From positions 1 through 56,581 of the forward strand of contig JBAZQI010000003.1 in the NCBI GenBank assembly GCA_041645325.1: a DNA stretch of 56,581 bases, read 5' to 3'. The DNA comes from JAFCCL01 sp041645325. Its GTDB lineage: Archaea > Iainarchaeota > Iainarchaeia > Iainarchaeales > GCA-2688035. This document shows positions 40,863-49,672 of the stretch, in pieces. The notes below the pieces were generated by a model. The model worked only from the letters and a program-made list of their open reading frames with translations, ran no database searches and was not told the origin of the DNA. Numbering within the stretch: position 1 is the first letter of the stretch; each line of letters opens with the position of its first letter. Made by a program: the position numbers and the translations under genes.

Positions 40863-42635
40863 CTATTCATTTTCAGGCTTGGCATTTTCCGAGACAATTC
40901 TCTTGACAAGCAAGGCAATCCTTTCAGCGGCCTTGCCGTCCTGCCTGAAGGCAAAGTTGTAAAGAAAGTCTTTTTTTGGCAGGCTTGTTCCCGCAAGCGC
41001 TTTTTCAAAGCCCGCCTGTGTTCCAACAATCGGAAGCCCGCTGCCTTTCAGATAGATTGCCCCATAGTCATGTTTTTTTGTCATTACGATAACCGGTTTT
41101 CCAAGGGCAACTGCCTCTATTCCGACCGTTGAGGCGTGCACAACAACAAGTGCCGAAGCGTTCATGAGCTCATACAGGTCTTCGGCCTGCAGCACTATCG
41201 CGCTTTTGCCAAACTTTTCGGCCATCCTGAAATACTTTCCCTTGGCTTCGCTTGGATGCACCTTTACCGCAAATTTGCAGTCCGGATATTTTTTCAGCGC
41301 CCTGAATGCCCTGTCAAGCATCCTGGACTGCATGTAAGGGTCTGAAGACAGTATCAGCGTGACAAGCGTTTCGTTTTCTTCCACGCCGATTTTTTTCCTG
41401 AATTCCGCAGGCTTAAACCGCCTGCTTTTCAGGGAATCAAATTTCGGCGTGCCGGTGACCTCAATCATATTGCCCGAAATTCCTTTCTTCTCCATCTCCC
41501 TTTTGAAAAACGGCCCCCAAACAGCAATCCTGTCCACAAACATCGGCACGAATCCTGTTATCCAGGCCCTGTCATTCCTCTCTTTTTGTTTTTCAGTGGT
41601 AAAAATCCCGTGCTGTGCAACAAGGCTTGGAATGCCCTGCTCTTTTGCAATCAGGGCGCAAATCCTTTCAAAGACCTCCATGTCTGTCCACAAAAGCAGG
41701 GCATTTGGCTTCCGCTTTGCGAAAAGCGCCCTGATTTCGCTGATGAGGAACGCAAACTCCGGCCACTCCCTGTCCACAAACCTCCTTATCCCGGCATTGA
41801 AGATTTCATCCAATGGCATGCCCTCAAAGGCCATGTTTTCCGCAAAGCCCCTGCTGGACTCAAATTTTTTCACGGCATCTGCAAAATAGGCCGGCATCCT
41901 GTTTCTTGCCTTCAGGAAGCCGAGCATGTTTTTCGGGTTCAGCATCCTTTTCAGCAGGAAAAGGTCAAGCGAGTAAACGGAAAGCCCGTTTTTTTTGAGG
42001 GCGGCCTCGACATTTGGCAGGTAAGTGCCCCTGCTTTTCACAAAAACAAGCCTGCCTTTCCCCTGGCTTTTTGCAAGTCCTGAAAAGATTTCCCTGGTTT
42101 TTTTCAGCAGTTCAAAAAATTTTATCGTTGAAACATTGGGCCACCTGTTCAGGGCTGGTTCAGGTTCAAGGTCCAGGAATTCGGCCTTTTTTATTCCCGC
42201 TTTTTTTGCCGCCGCCCTGACAACCCTTCCGGCCATGCAATTTCTTCCCGCAATCACAATGTCCGGCTTTTCTTTTTGCACCGCGTTTGAAACTGCCGTA
42301 AGGTGCCTCAATGCATCGTTGAAAAGGCCCTTTATGGCTGAAAAAGAAATAATGCCAAGCGATATGCCTTCAAACTCAATCGCCTTTTCAAAGTCTTTGT
42401 CAAACTTGTACCAGCCCTGGATAAGGTCAATTGCGCTGTTGTTCGCCCTTCTAAGGTCCTGTTTGCTTATGTAATCCCAGTATTCTTTCACAATTAAGCC
42501 GCGTTCCCTTTTCCCAGCTTCAAGCTCGCCGAGGCTTAAAATCACGCAGCCTTTTTTACCGCCCCTTTTTTCAATTGCCTCAAGCAAAGGCTTGATTTCC
42601 CTTTCACTTGAGTAAACCGCCAGACACTTCGCCAA
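40863..42635 (-). CDS. GT-B-fold surface carbohydrate transferase
   Basis: A 590-residue cytoplasmic protein. The C-terminal half has the pattern of the CDP-glycerol/polysialyl-type GT-B enzymes: SLVAQHGIFTTEKQKERND, DRIAVWGPFFKREMEKKGI, IEVTGTPKFDSLK, FAVKVHPSEAKGKYFRMAEKFG and SALVVVHASTVGIEAVALGKPVIVM. The N-terminal third has IVIAGRNCMAGRVVRAAAKKAGI. It starts at TTG 42635 with AGGGGA upstream. Lying next to the CMP-nonulosonate operon, it is the best candidate here for the transferase that uses that sugar, though this is inference from position. Confidence 0.68.
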   Translation of the reverse strand: MAKCLAVYSSEREIKPLLEAIEKRGGKKGCVILSLGELEAGKRERGLIVKEYWDYISKQDLRRANNSAIDLIQGWYKFDKDFEKAIEFEGISLGIISFSAIKGLFNDALRHLTAVSNAVQKEKPDIVIAGRNCMAGRVVRAAAKKAGIKKAEFLDLEPEPALNRWPNVSTIKFFELLKKTREIFSGLAKSQGKGRLVFVKSRGTYLPNVEAALKKNGLSVYSLDLFLLKRMLNPKNMLGFLKARNRMPAYFADAVKKFESSRGFAENMAFEGMPLDEIFNAGIRRFVDREWPEFAFLISEIRALFAKRKPNALLLWTDMEVFERICALIAKEQGIPSLVAQHGIFTTEKQKERNDRAWITGFVPMFVDRIAVWGPFFKREMEKKGISGNMIEVTGTPKFDSLKSRRFKPAEFRKKIGVEENETLVTLILSSDPYMQSRMLDRAFRALKKYPDCKFAVKVHPSEAKGKYFRMAEKFGKSAIVLQAEDLYELMNASALVVVHASTVGIEAVALGKPVIVMTKKHDYGAIYLKGSGLPIVGTQAGFEKALAGTSLPKKDFLYNFAFRQDGKAAERIALLVKRIVSENAKPENE

Positions 42636-42674
42636 AACAACACTTCCCCTATCGGCTTTCCCCTTTCGCCAGGT

Positions 42675-43592
42675 TCAGGCTTTCAAATCGCCTTTCTTTA
42701 TCCTTTTTCTTTTCTCCATTATTTCGCCAAGATTTTTCAGGTCAATGGCATAGGCTTCCAGGAGCCAGTGGATGCGCATTGTGGCAATGCCCTTTGCAAC
42801 CCTTCCAAGCTCGAACGGAACTGCCTTGGCCAGCATTGCCGGCGGGAAATGCAAAAGCATGTACCTTACCCTGTTCTTGTTTATTGAAACAAAAGTCCTT
42901 TTGCCAGGCTGCTTTTTCATTATGCCGCCCTCAAAATGAATTATCTTGCTTTTCGGCGTAAACACCACCCTGAAGCCGGCTTTCCTCGCCCTTGCACAAA
43001 AGTCTGTTTCCTCAAAATAAATCGGGTTGAACCCTTCGTCCAAACCGCCGATTTTTTCCAGCACTGCCCTTTTGAAGAACAGGGCTGCGCCCCCTACCTG
43101 TTCCGCATCCCTTTCCTTTTCTGAGTAATCAAAATTTCTTGCGGTTCCACTGTCGTCAACATAGCCCCCGCCGTAGGCAACACCAGGATTATAGGCCAGT
43201 TCAATGTTCGGACCCACAACCCCTATCTTTGGGTCTTCCTCGGCTGTTTTTACAAGCTCAGAGAGCCAGTTTTTTGTCAAGGTTGTGTCATTGTTCAAAA
43301 GCAAAAGGTAATCGCCTTCGGCTATTTTTAACCCCTGGTTGTTCCCGCCGCTGAATCCCCTGTTGCCCGCATTCAAAATAAGCTTGCCAATGGCTTTTTT
43401 CGCGTGCATTTTTTTCAGTTCCTGAACCTCCTTTGCATCGCTTCCATTGTCAACCACGATTATTTCATAATCCTGGCCAGAGGTATTGCTTTTGATCGAA
43501 GCCAGGCATTTTTTTGTAAACCCAAGGCCGTTCCAGTTGAGGATTATTATCGAAACCATCTTTCGCTTCATTGCATCTTTTTTTGCCTTCAC
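42675..43592 (-). CDS. GT2-family glycosyltransferase (WbbL-like)
   Basis: The 305-residue transferase has IIILNWNGLGFTKKCLASI, IIVVDNGSDAKEVQEL, NRGFSGGNNQGLKIAEGDYLLLLNNDTTLTKNWL (DxD replaced by NNDT, as in rhamnosyltransferase-like members), GGAALFFKRAVLEKIGGLDEGFNPIYFEETDFCARARKAG and a C-terminal amphipathic segment. GTG at 43592 overlaps the GT4 stop by four bases; an internal ATG seven codons on is possible. It adds one sugar to the lipid-linked glycan. Confidence 0.87.
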   Translation of the reverse strand: MKAKKDAMKRKMVSIIILNWNGLGFTKKCLASIKSNTSGQDYEIIVVDNGSDAKEVQELKKMHAKKAIGKLILNAGNRGFSGGNNQGLKIAEGDYLLLLNNDTTLTKNWLSELVKTAEEDPKIGVVGPNIELAYNPGVAYGGGYVDDSGTARNFDYSEKERDAEQVGGAALFFKRAVLEKIGGLDEGFNPIYFEETDFCARARKAGFRVVFTPKSKIIHFEGGIMKKQPGKRTFVSINKNRVRYMLLHFPPAMLAKAVPFELGRVAKGIATMRIHWLLEAYAIDLKNLGEIMEKRKRIKKGDLKA

Positions 43593-44635
43593 TGCCCAGC
43601 ACCCCCAAACGCTTTCCGGTAAGCCTCTGCGGTTTCCAAAGCGGTTTTTTCCCAGAGGAAATTTTTTTCTATATGGCTTTTCAGCCCGGCTAGTTTTGCT
43701 TTTTGCATTGATTCCAAAATCTTTTCCCTAATGTCCTGAATGCTGGCCGGGTTTATGTATAAGGCAAAGCCGGCAAAATATTCCTTTGCGCAGCCCTCCC
43801 TTGTGACAACAATGTTTGCACCGGCAAGCCCCGCCTCAAGTGCTGCAAGCCCCGGCGTCTCATACCAGCTTGGCAACACAAAGGTTCTGCATGCGGCATA
43901 AGCGGATTCAAGCATTTCAGAGCCATGGTCAAGCGCAGGCAGGAACACGGTGTTTTTGCCTGCCTCTTTGCATGCCTTATAGTAAGCCTCGCTTCCCTGT
44001 TTCGGGTTTCCGATTACAACCAGCCTGCCTGTTTCATCAATTGCCTTTATGAGCGAAAGCAAATTTTTCCTTTCCTCTATCCTGCCAGCGTACAGCACAA
44101 AATCCTTCAGCCCGTATTTTTTTTCAAACATCCCTGAGTTTGCTTTTGCAAACCTCTTCTCAACCCCATTAGGGATAATTGAAATCCTTTCTGGCCTTAC
44201 ATTGAAAGTTTTTTCAAGCATCATGGCTTCGGCAATGCTGCTTGGCGCAACAACGTCCGCCATTGCAAGCATTTTTTTTACAGCGGAAAGGCCTGCAAAA
44301 TCAAGCCTGTTGATGAGTTCAACAGCCAAAAGCCTGAGCCTGCTTTTCAATGGCCTGTCCCAAAGCATTGCATGCCTCAGGCTTGGCCAGTAAACAGTTG
44401 AGATTGCAATTTTCAGCCCAGCCTCTTTTGCTTTTTTTATGTTTGAAAAGCAGTCCCTGTGCAGGCTGAAATTATGGAATAGGTCAAAGCCAGCAAACTC
44501 CTGCCTGCCGTCAAAAAGCATGGTTTCAAAGCCAAGTGCCTCAACATACTGCCTGCTTTTCATGAGAAGAATCTCGCCGCCGCCCTTGTTTTCAAAAGCG
44601 TTCGGCGAAGTCCCGAAAAGAATCCTTTTTTTCAA
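43589..44635 (-). CDS. GT4-family glycosyltransferase
   Basis: A 348-residue GT-B enzyme beginning RILFGTSPNAFENKGGGEILLMKSRQYVEALGFE. It continues with FDLFHNFSLHRD, VAPSSIAEAMMLEKTFNVRPERISIIPNGV, FVLYAGRIEERKNLLSLIKAI, VVIGNPK and the late LPSWYETPGLAALEAGLAGANIVVT, where the ExxxxxxxE nucleotide-sugar motif sits. The TTG start shares four bases with the wecB stop. It is in the same tightly packed operon as the neighbouring GT2. Confidence 0.85.
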   Translation of the reverse strand: MKKRILFGTSPNAFENKGGGEILLMKSRQYVEALGFETMLFDGRQEFAGFDLFHNFSLHRDCFSNIKKAKEAGLKIAISTVYWPSLRHAMLWDRPLKSRLRLLAVELINRLDFAGLSAVKKMLAMADVVAPSSIAEAMMLEKTFNVRPERISIIPNGVEKRFAKANSGMFEKKYGLKDFVLYAGRIEERKNLLSLIKAIDETGRLVVIGNPKQGSEAYYKACKEAGKNTVFLPALDHGSEMLESAYAACRTFVLPSWYETPGLAALEAGLAGANIVVTREGCAKEYFAGFALYINPASIQDIREKILESMQKAKLAGLKSHIEKNFLWEKTALETAEAYRKAFGGAGQ

Positions 44636-45756
44636 TCATCACACCCTTTTTCCAGAATTTCCATGATTTTTTTGCTGGCATTGCCGTCCCCAAAGGGCTG
44701 TTTCCAATTCTTCCCGCCGGCAAGCATCCTGCCAGCATGCTCAACAATGCTGCCTTCCCGCCAACCGGCAATGACATTTGCCCCTATGCTGACCGTTTCA
44801 GGCCTTTCTGTGTTCTCCCTGAGCGTTACGCATTTTGTCCCAAAAATGCAGCTTTCTTCCTGCACCCCGCCGCTGTCGGTAAGGGCAATGGCAGCGTTTT
44901 TTTCAAGCGACAAAAATTCAAAAAAGCCAAGCGGCTCCACAGCCCTGATTCCTTCAGGCACAGGAATGCCGAAATGCCCGAGCATTTTTTTTGCCCTCGG
45001 GTGCATTGGCCACAGGGCTTCAAGCCCTGATTTTTTGCAGAAGGCTGAAACACCGCTAAGAATGGACTGCAGCTTTTCCCTGACATCCACGTTTTCCTGC
45101 CTGTGCAGGGTAAGCAGCGCAAAGTTTTTTTCCTCAAGCCCAAGCCGTTCCAGAGAATTTGCCTTTTCAATATCAGGTCCAACCATCTTAAGGGCATCTA
45201 CAATGGTGTTTCCTGTCACAAAAATCTTTTTTTCAGAAAGCCCTTCTTTCAGTGCATTTTGCTTTGCGTTCTCCGTCGGCGCAAAAAGATAATTGGAAAC
45301 ATGGTCGGCTATAACCCTGTTCATTTCTTCAGGCATTGTCTTGTCATAAGACCTTAGGCAGGCCTCAACATGGCCGAATTTCGGCGAAAAGTCAACAAGC
45401 TGCTTTACGGTGCCTATTTTTGCCGTAACAAGCGCGGTTGCAAGCACGGTGTTTGTGTCACCCTCGGCAACAACATTTGAGGGCTTTTCTTTCAGTATAA
45501 TCTGCTCTATTTCTTCCATCATTTTGCCCGTGTGCTGGCCCTGCATGTAAGGCGCCTTGCTTTTCACGGCAAGCCTGTAATCAGGCTTTTCCAGGCCAAG
45601 CTGCTCGAAGAAAACGCTGTCCATTTCATAGGAATAATGCTGGCCGCTGTGCACGGTGAAAAAAGGAATGCCCTTTTTTTGGCATTGCTTGATCACGGGG
45701 GCCAGCTTTATTATTTCAGGCCTTGTCCCAAAAACAATCGCAGTTTTTCCTTCCAT
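44632..45756 (-). CDS. wecB: UDP-N-acetylglucosamine 2-epimerase, non-hydrolysing
   Basis: The 374-residue GT-B-fold epimerase interconverts UDP-GlcNAc and UDP-ManNAc. It has IVFGTRPEIIKLAPVIKQC, FTVHSGQHYSYEMDSVFF, VVAEGDTNTVLATALVTAKIG, HVEACLRSYDKTMPEEMNRVIADHVSNYLFAPTE, LLTLHRQENVD, LTDSGGVQEESCIFGTKCVTLRENTERPETVSIG. The stretch before HVEACLRS carries roughly nine extra residues (VKQLVDFSPKFG), and Cys replaces the usual Gly in HVEAGLRS. ATG 45756 is used; a GTG three codons upstream is possible. It may supply ManNAc for the dehydrogenase at 12089-13369. Confidence 0.9.
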   Translation of the reverse strand: MEGKTAIVFGTRPEIIKLAPVIKQCQKKGIPFFTVHSGQHYSYEMDSVFFEQLGLEKPDYRLAVKSKAPYMQGQHTGKMMEEIEQIILKEKPSNVVAEGDTNTVLATALVTAKIGTVKQLVDFSPKFGHVEACLRSYDKTMPEEMNRVIADHVSNYLFAPTENAKQNALKEGLSEKKIFVTGNTIVDALKMVGPDIEKANSLERLGLEEKNFALLTLHRQENVDVREKLQSILSGVSAFCKKSGLEALWPMHPRAKKMLGHFGIPVPEGIRAVEPLGFFEFLSLEKNAAIALTDSGGVQEESCIFGTKCVTLRENTERPETVSIGANVIAGWREGSIVEHAGRMLAGGKNWKQPFGDGNASKKIMEILEKGCDD

Positions 45757-45765
45757 AAAAACCAC

Positions 45766-46881
45766 TCAAATCAAGGTTTCAAAATCAATGCGCTTTGCCT
45801 CATGCCATTGCAATGCCTGCAATGCAAACATTGTGCACCAGGCATTTGTGCAGTTTTTTTCCGCAAGGTCCAGTTCGTTGCCGTACAAAAATCCGCCGCT
45901 TTCATGCTGAAACTCCATCAGTCTGTTCCGCAGCCTTGAAAGGCTTTCTTTTGAAACATTTTCAAGCCTGCCCATTGCCTTCAGCGCAGACGCAAGCCTC
46001 AGCACCTGGGCCAACACATCGCTTCTCTGGCTTTGGTTCCATTTCCCGCAAAAAAACGCGTTTATGCCGCCATTTTCCTGCTGGTTTGCCATTGCCCATG
46101 CAGTTGCCTTCTCGGCAGCGTTCACAAAGCGCTCTTCCCTGAGGAATTTTCCGGCAAACAACAATCCTTCGGCGGAATAGCAATGCGGATGCATGTGCGT
46201 GCTCTTGTCAAAAGAATTGGTCTCAAAATTCCCCTCAGGCAGCTGCTTCTTCAGGGCAAATTCGCACAATTCCTTTGCCGCCTTTTCAAATTTTTCTTCG
46301 CCGGTTATTTTGAAAAGTCCAAACAGGCCGATTGCAACCTTTGCATGATAGCTTCCAGGCTGATTGCTCCACTTGTTGCCCTCATCCAGCACCTTTCCTG
46401 TTTTTGCGCTGTAAACAGCGCACATTTTTCCGCCTTCCATCATTTTTCCAGCCAAAAAATTTCCAACCTTCACAGTCATCCTGAGCGTTTCAGGATTTTT
46501 TTTCGCATTGTACTTGTTCACAAGCCCGTTCAGCACCATTCCAGCGTCAAACGCAAAACAATTGCCGCCTTCGAAAGAAAACTCCTTGTCTGCCTGCTCC
46601 CAAGGCCTGTAGCTTCTCGCAAGCACAGCGCCCTCTTTGGTAATCGCCCTGCTGCCAAGCCATCCTTCCGCCTTTTCCACCTTTTCAAAAAGCCCAGGGC
46701 TTTTTTTCAGGCTGTTGAGAAAAACAAGCGTTGTAATGCCATAGCCTGTTATTTCGCTGTATTCAAAGGAGTTCTTGCCGCTGCCAAGGTCATGCCATGC
46801 GCTGATTGCGCCGTTGCTTTCCTGGATGCCTGAATCAAGAATCCATTCCATGGCCTTATTAAAGCAGTTTTTTTCCCGCAT
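45766..46881 (-). CDS. Alpha/alpha-toroid protein, possibly glycan-active
   Basis: The 371-residue product is all-helical with repeating hairpins ending in short motifs such as SGIQESNGAISAW, TGYGITTLVFLN, QLPEGNFETNS, HMHPHCYSAEGLLFAG, NQQENGGINAFF and FQHESGGFLYGNELD. This is the pattern of six-hairpin glycosidases, lyases and terpene-cyclase-like toroids. HPHCYSAEGLL and the Glu/Trp-rich loops could form a binding groove. No signal peptide is seen, so it would act inside the cell. The start at 46881 follows AGGAATAAAGG; a 26-codon longer frame has a cysteine-rich, unlikely N-terminus. I do not assign a reaction. Confidence 0.68.
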   Translation of the reverse strand: MREKNCFNKAMEWILDSGIQESNGAISAWHDLGSGKNSFEYSEITGYGITTLVFLNSLKKSPGLFEKVEKAEGWLGSRAITKEGAVLARSYRPWEQADKEFSFEGGNCFAFDAGMVLNGLVNKYNAKKNPETLRMTVKVGNFLAGKMMEGGKMCAVYSAKTGKVLDEGNKWSNQPGSYHAKVAIGLFGLFKITGEEKFEKAAKELCEFALKKQLPEGNFETNSFDKSTHMHPHCYSAEGLLFAGKFLREERFVNAAEKATAWAMANQQENGGINAFFCGKWNQSQRSDVLAQVLRLASALKAMGRLENVSKESLSRLRNRLMEFQHESGGFLYGNELDLAEKNCTNAWCTMFALQALQWHEAKRIDFETLI

Positions 46882-46892
46882 AAAAATCGCCT

Positions 46893-47486
46893 TTATTCCT
46901 GCATTATTTGCCCATATGTTTTCAGCGGAACAACCAGCATTTCCCCGCATTTTTCGCACCGCAGCACTGCCTTTTCATTTTCCTTTTTCATTATCCGCAT
47001 TTTTTCCCCGCATTTGCATGCAAAGCCATGCAGTTTTGCCGGATTGCCGTAAACAATGCCATGCCTTGGCACTTCCTTTGTGACGATGCTTCCCGCCCCA
47101 ACAACGGCAAACTCGCCGATGTTCACCTCAGGCAGGATTACGCTGTTTGCCCCTATGGAAACATTGTCGCCGATTTTCCATTCATAGCCGCTGAATTTCC
47201 TTTCGGTATTGTGCTTTGGGTTTTTGTCATTTGCCAGCACTGCCCCGGGCCCGATAAAGACATTGTTGCCAACCTCGCATCCCCTGAAAACCTGGGCCTT
47301 GTTCATAAGCTTTACATTGTCCCCGATTTTTGCTTCCCTGTCCACAAAACTGCCGTTTCCAAGCACGCAGTTTTTTCCGACAATGGCGTTTTTTCCAACC
47401 TGGACAAACGCCCAGATTCTTGTGCCCTCGCCTATTCGGCTGCCCTGGTCAATTATTGCTGTCCTGTCAATCTCTGCTTTTCCCAT
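46893..47486 (-). CDS. WbpD/WlbB-like N-acetyltransferase with C-terminal zinc ribbon
   Basis: Residues 1-155 of 197 are a left-handed beta-helix of the UDP-3-amino-sugar N-acetyltransferase group: IGEGTRIWAFVQVGKNAIVGKNCVLGNGSFVDREAKIGDNVKLMNKAQVFRG, VFIGPGAVLANDKNP and VVGAGSIVTKEVPRHGIVYGNPAKLHGF. It is followed by a small zinc ribbon, CKCG and CEKCG. Such enzymes N-acetylate the 3-amino group of UDP-GlcNAc3NA. The start overlaps the upstream dehydratase by 34 bases. The matching 3-dehydrogenase is not in the window. Confidence 0.84.
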   Translation of the reverse strand: MGKAEIDRTAIIDQGSRIGEGTRIWAFVQVGKNAIVGKNCVLGNGSFVDREAKIGDNVKLMNKAQVFRGCEVGNNVFIGPGAVLANDKNPKHNTERKFSGYEWKIGDNVSIGANSVILPEVNIGEFAVVGAGSIVTKEVPRHGIVYGNPAKLHGFACKCGEKMRIMKKENEKAVLRCEKCGEMLVVPLKTYGQIMQE

Positions 47487-48439
47487 TCGATATTCCTTCT
47501 CAATCCTTCTTCAAGGCTGACCTTTGGCTCCCAGCCAAATAGCTTTTTTGCAAGGCCGTAATCGCAGATAAGCCTGTTCACTTCGGCCGCCCTTTCCTTG
47601 ATGTGCACTATCTCCGAGCTGCTTCCGCTCAGTTCCCTAATCAGCCTGCTTGTTTCATTGATTGTGTAGTCTTTTCCGTTTCCAAAATTGACAGCCTTGC
47701 CCACTGCCTCTTTCCTGCTGCCCATCAGCATAAAGCCCTCAACAGTGTCGCTGACATAGGTAAAGTCCCTGCTTTGGGTGCCGTCGCCATAAATTGTCAA
47801 GGGCTTGTTTTGCAATGCAAGCTGTATGAACTTTGGAATGACATCATAGGTGTGCCTTGGCCCGTATGTGTTGAACGGCCTGATTATCGCTATCGGCAGG
47901 CCATAGGTTTTCCAATAGCTGTAGCAGTACCTGTCGGCAGCCGCCTTTGAGGCAGCGTAAGGCGAAGTCGGATTAAGCGGATGGTCCTCATTAATCTTAT
48001 CCTTCAAAGCACTCCCATAAACTTCGCTGCTGCTTGTGCAGACAATCTGCTCTATCCCTTTCAGGTCCCTCGCTGCGTGCAAAACATTAAGGGTTCCAAT
48101 AAGGTTTGTTTTAAGGGTTTCAAGCGGATGGTCAAAAGAAAAAGGCACATAGGCCTCTGCAGCCAAATGGAATATAATTTCGGGGCCGTTTTCCTTAATC
48201 TGTTCCTTGCAGTCCTCGCTTCCAATGTTTCCCTTTATCACGGCAGAAAGCCTGTCCTGCACGCCCTCAAGGTTCCCAAGCCTGTTTTTCCTGAAAGTGT
48301 TCTGGCTGTCCCCCTTGATAAAAATGCTTGTTTCAGCCCCTTTTTCCAAAAGCGCCTCGGTCAGGTGCGAACCGATAAAGCCGTCAGCCCCTGTGACAAG
48401 CACTTTTTTTCCTTTCCAAAAATTCTTTTTGTCCGCCAT
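47453..48439 (-). CDS. NAD-dependent sugar epimerase/dehydratase (LegB-like)
   Basis: The 328-residue SDR has VLVTGADGFIGSHLTEALLEKG, FHLAAEAYVPFSFDHPLETLKTNLIGTLNVLHAARD, CTSSSEVYGSALKDKINEDHPLNPTSPYAASKAAADRYCYSYW (catalytic Tyr and Lys), IIRPFNTYGPRHTYDVIPKFIQLAL and IYGDGTQSRDFTYVSDTVEGF. ADGFIGSHL plus the VIPKFI stretch recall the LegB/GDP-mannose-dehydratase branch of 4,6-dehydratases, though a 4-epimerase cannot be excluded. It is first in a long operon of glycan genes with a TATA box 30-41 bases upstream. Confidence 0.8.
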   Translation of the reverse strand: MADKKNFWKGKKVLVTGADGFIGSHLTEALLEKGAETSIFIKGDSQNTFRKNRLGNLEGVQDRLSAVIKGNIGSEDCKEQIKENGPEIIFHLAAEAYVPFSFDHPLETLKTNLIGTLNVLHAARDLKGIEQIVCTSSSEVYGSALKDKINEDHPLNPTSPYAASKAAADRYCYSYWKTYGLPIAIIRPFNTYGPRHTYDVIPKFIQLALQNKPLTIYGDGTQSRDFTYVSDTVEGFMLMGSRKEAVGKAVNFGNGKDYTINETSRLIRELSGSSSEIVHIKERAAEVNRLICDYGLAKKLFGWEPKVSLEEGLRRNIEWEKQRLTGQQ

Positions 48440-48468
48440 TTTCAGCCCCTCTTTTTGCCAAATAGATT

Positions 48469-48480
48469 GATTTTATAAGT
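48469..48480 (-). promoter_or_regulatory. TATA box of the 48439-40863 operon
   Basis: ACTTATAAAATC on the minus strand lies 30-41 bases before the ATG at 48439. It lies in the 132-base gap that separates this operon from the GT4 gene at 48572; I see nothing else in that gap. Confidence 0.5.
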
Positions 48481-48571
48481 GTTTTTAAGCCTCACCAATC
48501 AGGCTTTGTACCAATCAAAATGGCAATGGCCTTGAGTTGCGGCCTTGCGCCAAAAACAAGTGCAATGCCAA

Positions 48572-49672
48572 TCAATTGCCGTATGCCTTTTCAAACTTTT
48601 TCAGGCTGTTTTTCCAGCAAAATTTCCGCGAAAAGGCCCTTGCCGCCCTTCCCATTGCCTGCCTTTCCGCCTTTTTAAGGCCAAGCGCCTCTCCCAGTTT
48701 TTTCGCCGCCCTTTCCCTGCTTGAAAAATCCGCAATAAACCCTGTTTCGCCCTCAGTTACAAACTCCCTGAAAGCAGGAATGCCATTTAGAATCGGAATA
48801 AGGCCTGCAGCCATTGCCTCCACCGCACTTATTCCAAAGCCCTCGTATTCCGAAGCAGAAACAAAAAATTCCGACCCTGCATACAGCTCCAAAAGCTCTT
48901 TTTCCGAAACAGCGCCCAAAACTTCTGCCATGCCTTCAAGCCCTTTTTTCAAGATCATTTCCCGCAATTCCTCTTTTGTCATGTCAAAAGGGCTGCCTGC
49001 AATCTTCAGGGAAAAATCCCGCCTGCTTTTCTTCAATTCTGAAAACGCGTCCAAAAGATTTTCAAGCCCCTTGTTTTTGCTCAGCCTGCCGACAAAAAGA
49101 AAGCTGTTCGGCACGGCTTTTCTTGGAATTGCCGAAAGCATTTCAACAGGCACAGGGTTTTCAATCAAAACAATCTTTTTTTCAGGAACAATCCTTCTAA
49201 ATGTTTCAAAATCCTGCCTGCTTACGGCAATCACCCTGTCAAAAGCCCTGAGCGCAAGCCTGCACCAGATGTTAAAATAAATTTTTTTAAGCAATGAATA
49301 GTTTTTTGTGTGAAAAATTCCGCCATGCGTTGAAAGCACAAGCCTTTTCCTGTGAAACAGCTTAAACAATGCAAAAAAATCGGAGAAAAAACCAATGCCG
49401 TGCACGTGAACAACATCAAAGCCCCTTGTTTTGCTGATTGCGCCGGGGGCAATCCTGTAAAAGCCCAAATCCAAAAAGCCAAGCCTTTCAACCCTCACCC
49501 TGTTTTTTGTTCCGCTTTTCGGAAGCCTTTCTCCGCTGTTCGGGCACCTGTCAAGGCACACGACCTTAGTTTCAATCCCATCAGCAAGCAGGTGCTCGCA
49601 CAACTGCATAACATGGGTTTCAACGCCGCCTGTGCAGGGCCAAAACCTATGGCTTAAATGCACAACCTTCAT
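48572..49672 (-). CDS. GT4-family glycosyltransferase
   Basis: A 366-residue GT-B enzyme beginning VVHLSHRFWPCTGGVETHVMQLCEHLLADG, with the glycine-rich acceptor loop. HVHGIGFFSDFFALF and LSTHGGIFHT follow, then the donor half FLFVGRLSKNKGLENLLDAFSEL, VLGAVSEKELLELYAGSEFFVSASEYEGFGISAVEAMAAGLIPI with the ExxxxxxxE motif. Its ATG overlaps the GT2 stop by four bases. It is last in the operon running down from 53834. Confidence 0.88.
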   Translation of the reverse strand: MKVVHLSHRFWPCTGGVETHVMQLCEHLLADGIETKVVCLDRCPNSGERLPKSGTKNRVRVERLGFLDLGFYRIAPGAISKTRGFDVVHVHGIGFFSDFFALFKLFHRKRLVLSTHGGIFHTKNYSLLKKIYFNIWCRLALRAFDRVIAVSRQDFETFRRIVPEKKIVLIENPVPVEMLSAIPRKAVPNSFLFVGRLSKNKGLENLLDAFSELKKSRRDFSLKIAGSPFDMTKEELREMILKKGLEGMAEVLGAVSEKELLELYAGSEFFVSASEYEGFGISAVEAMAAGLIPILNGIPAFREFVTEGETGFIADFSSRERAAKKLGEALGLKKAERQAMGRAARAFSRKFCWKNSLKKFEKAYGN

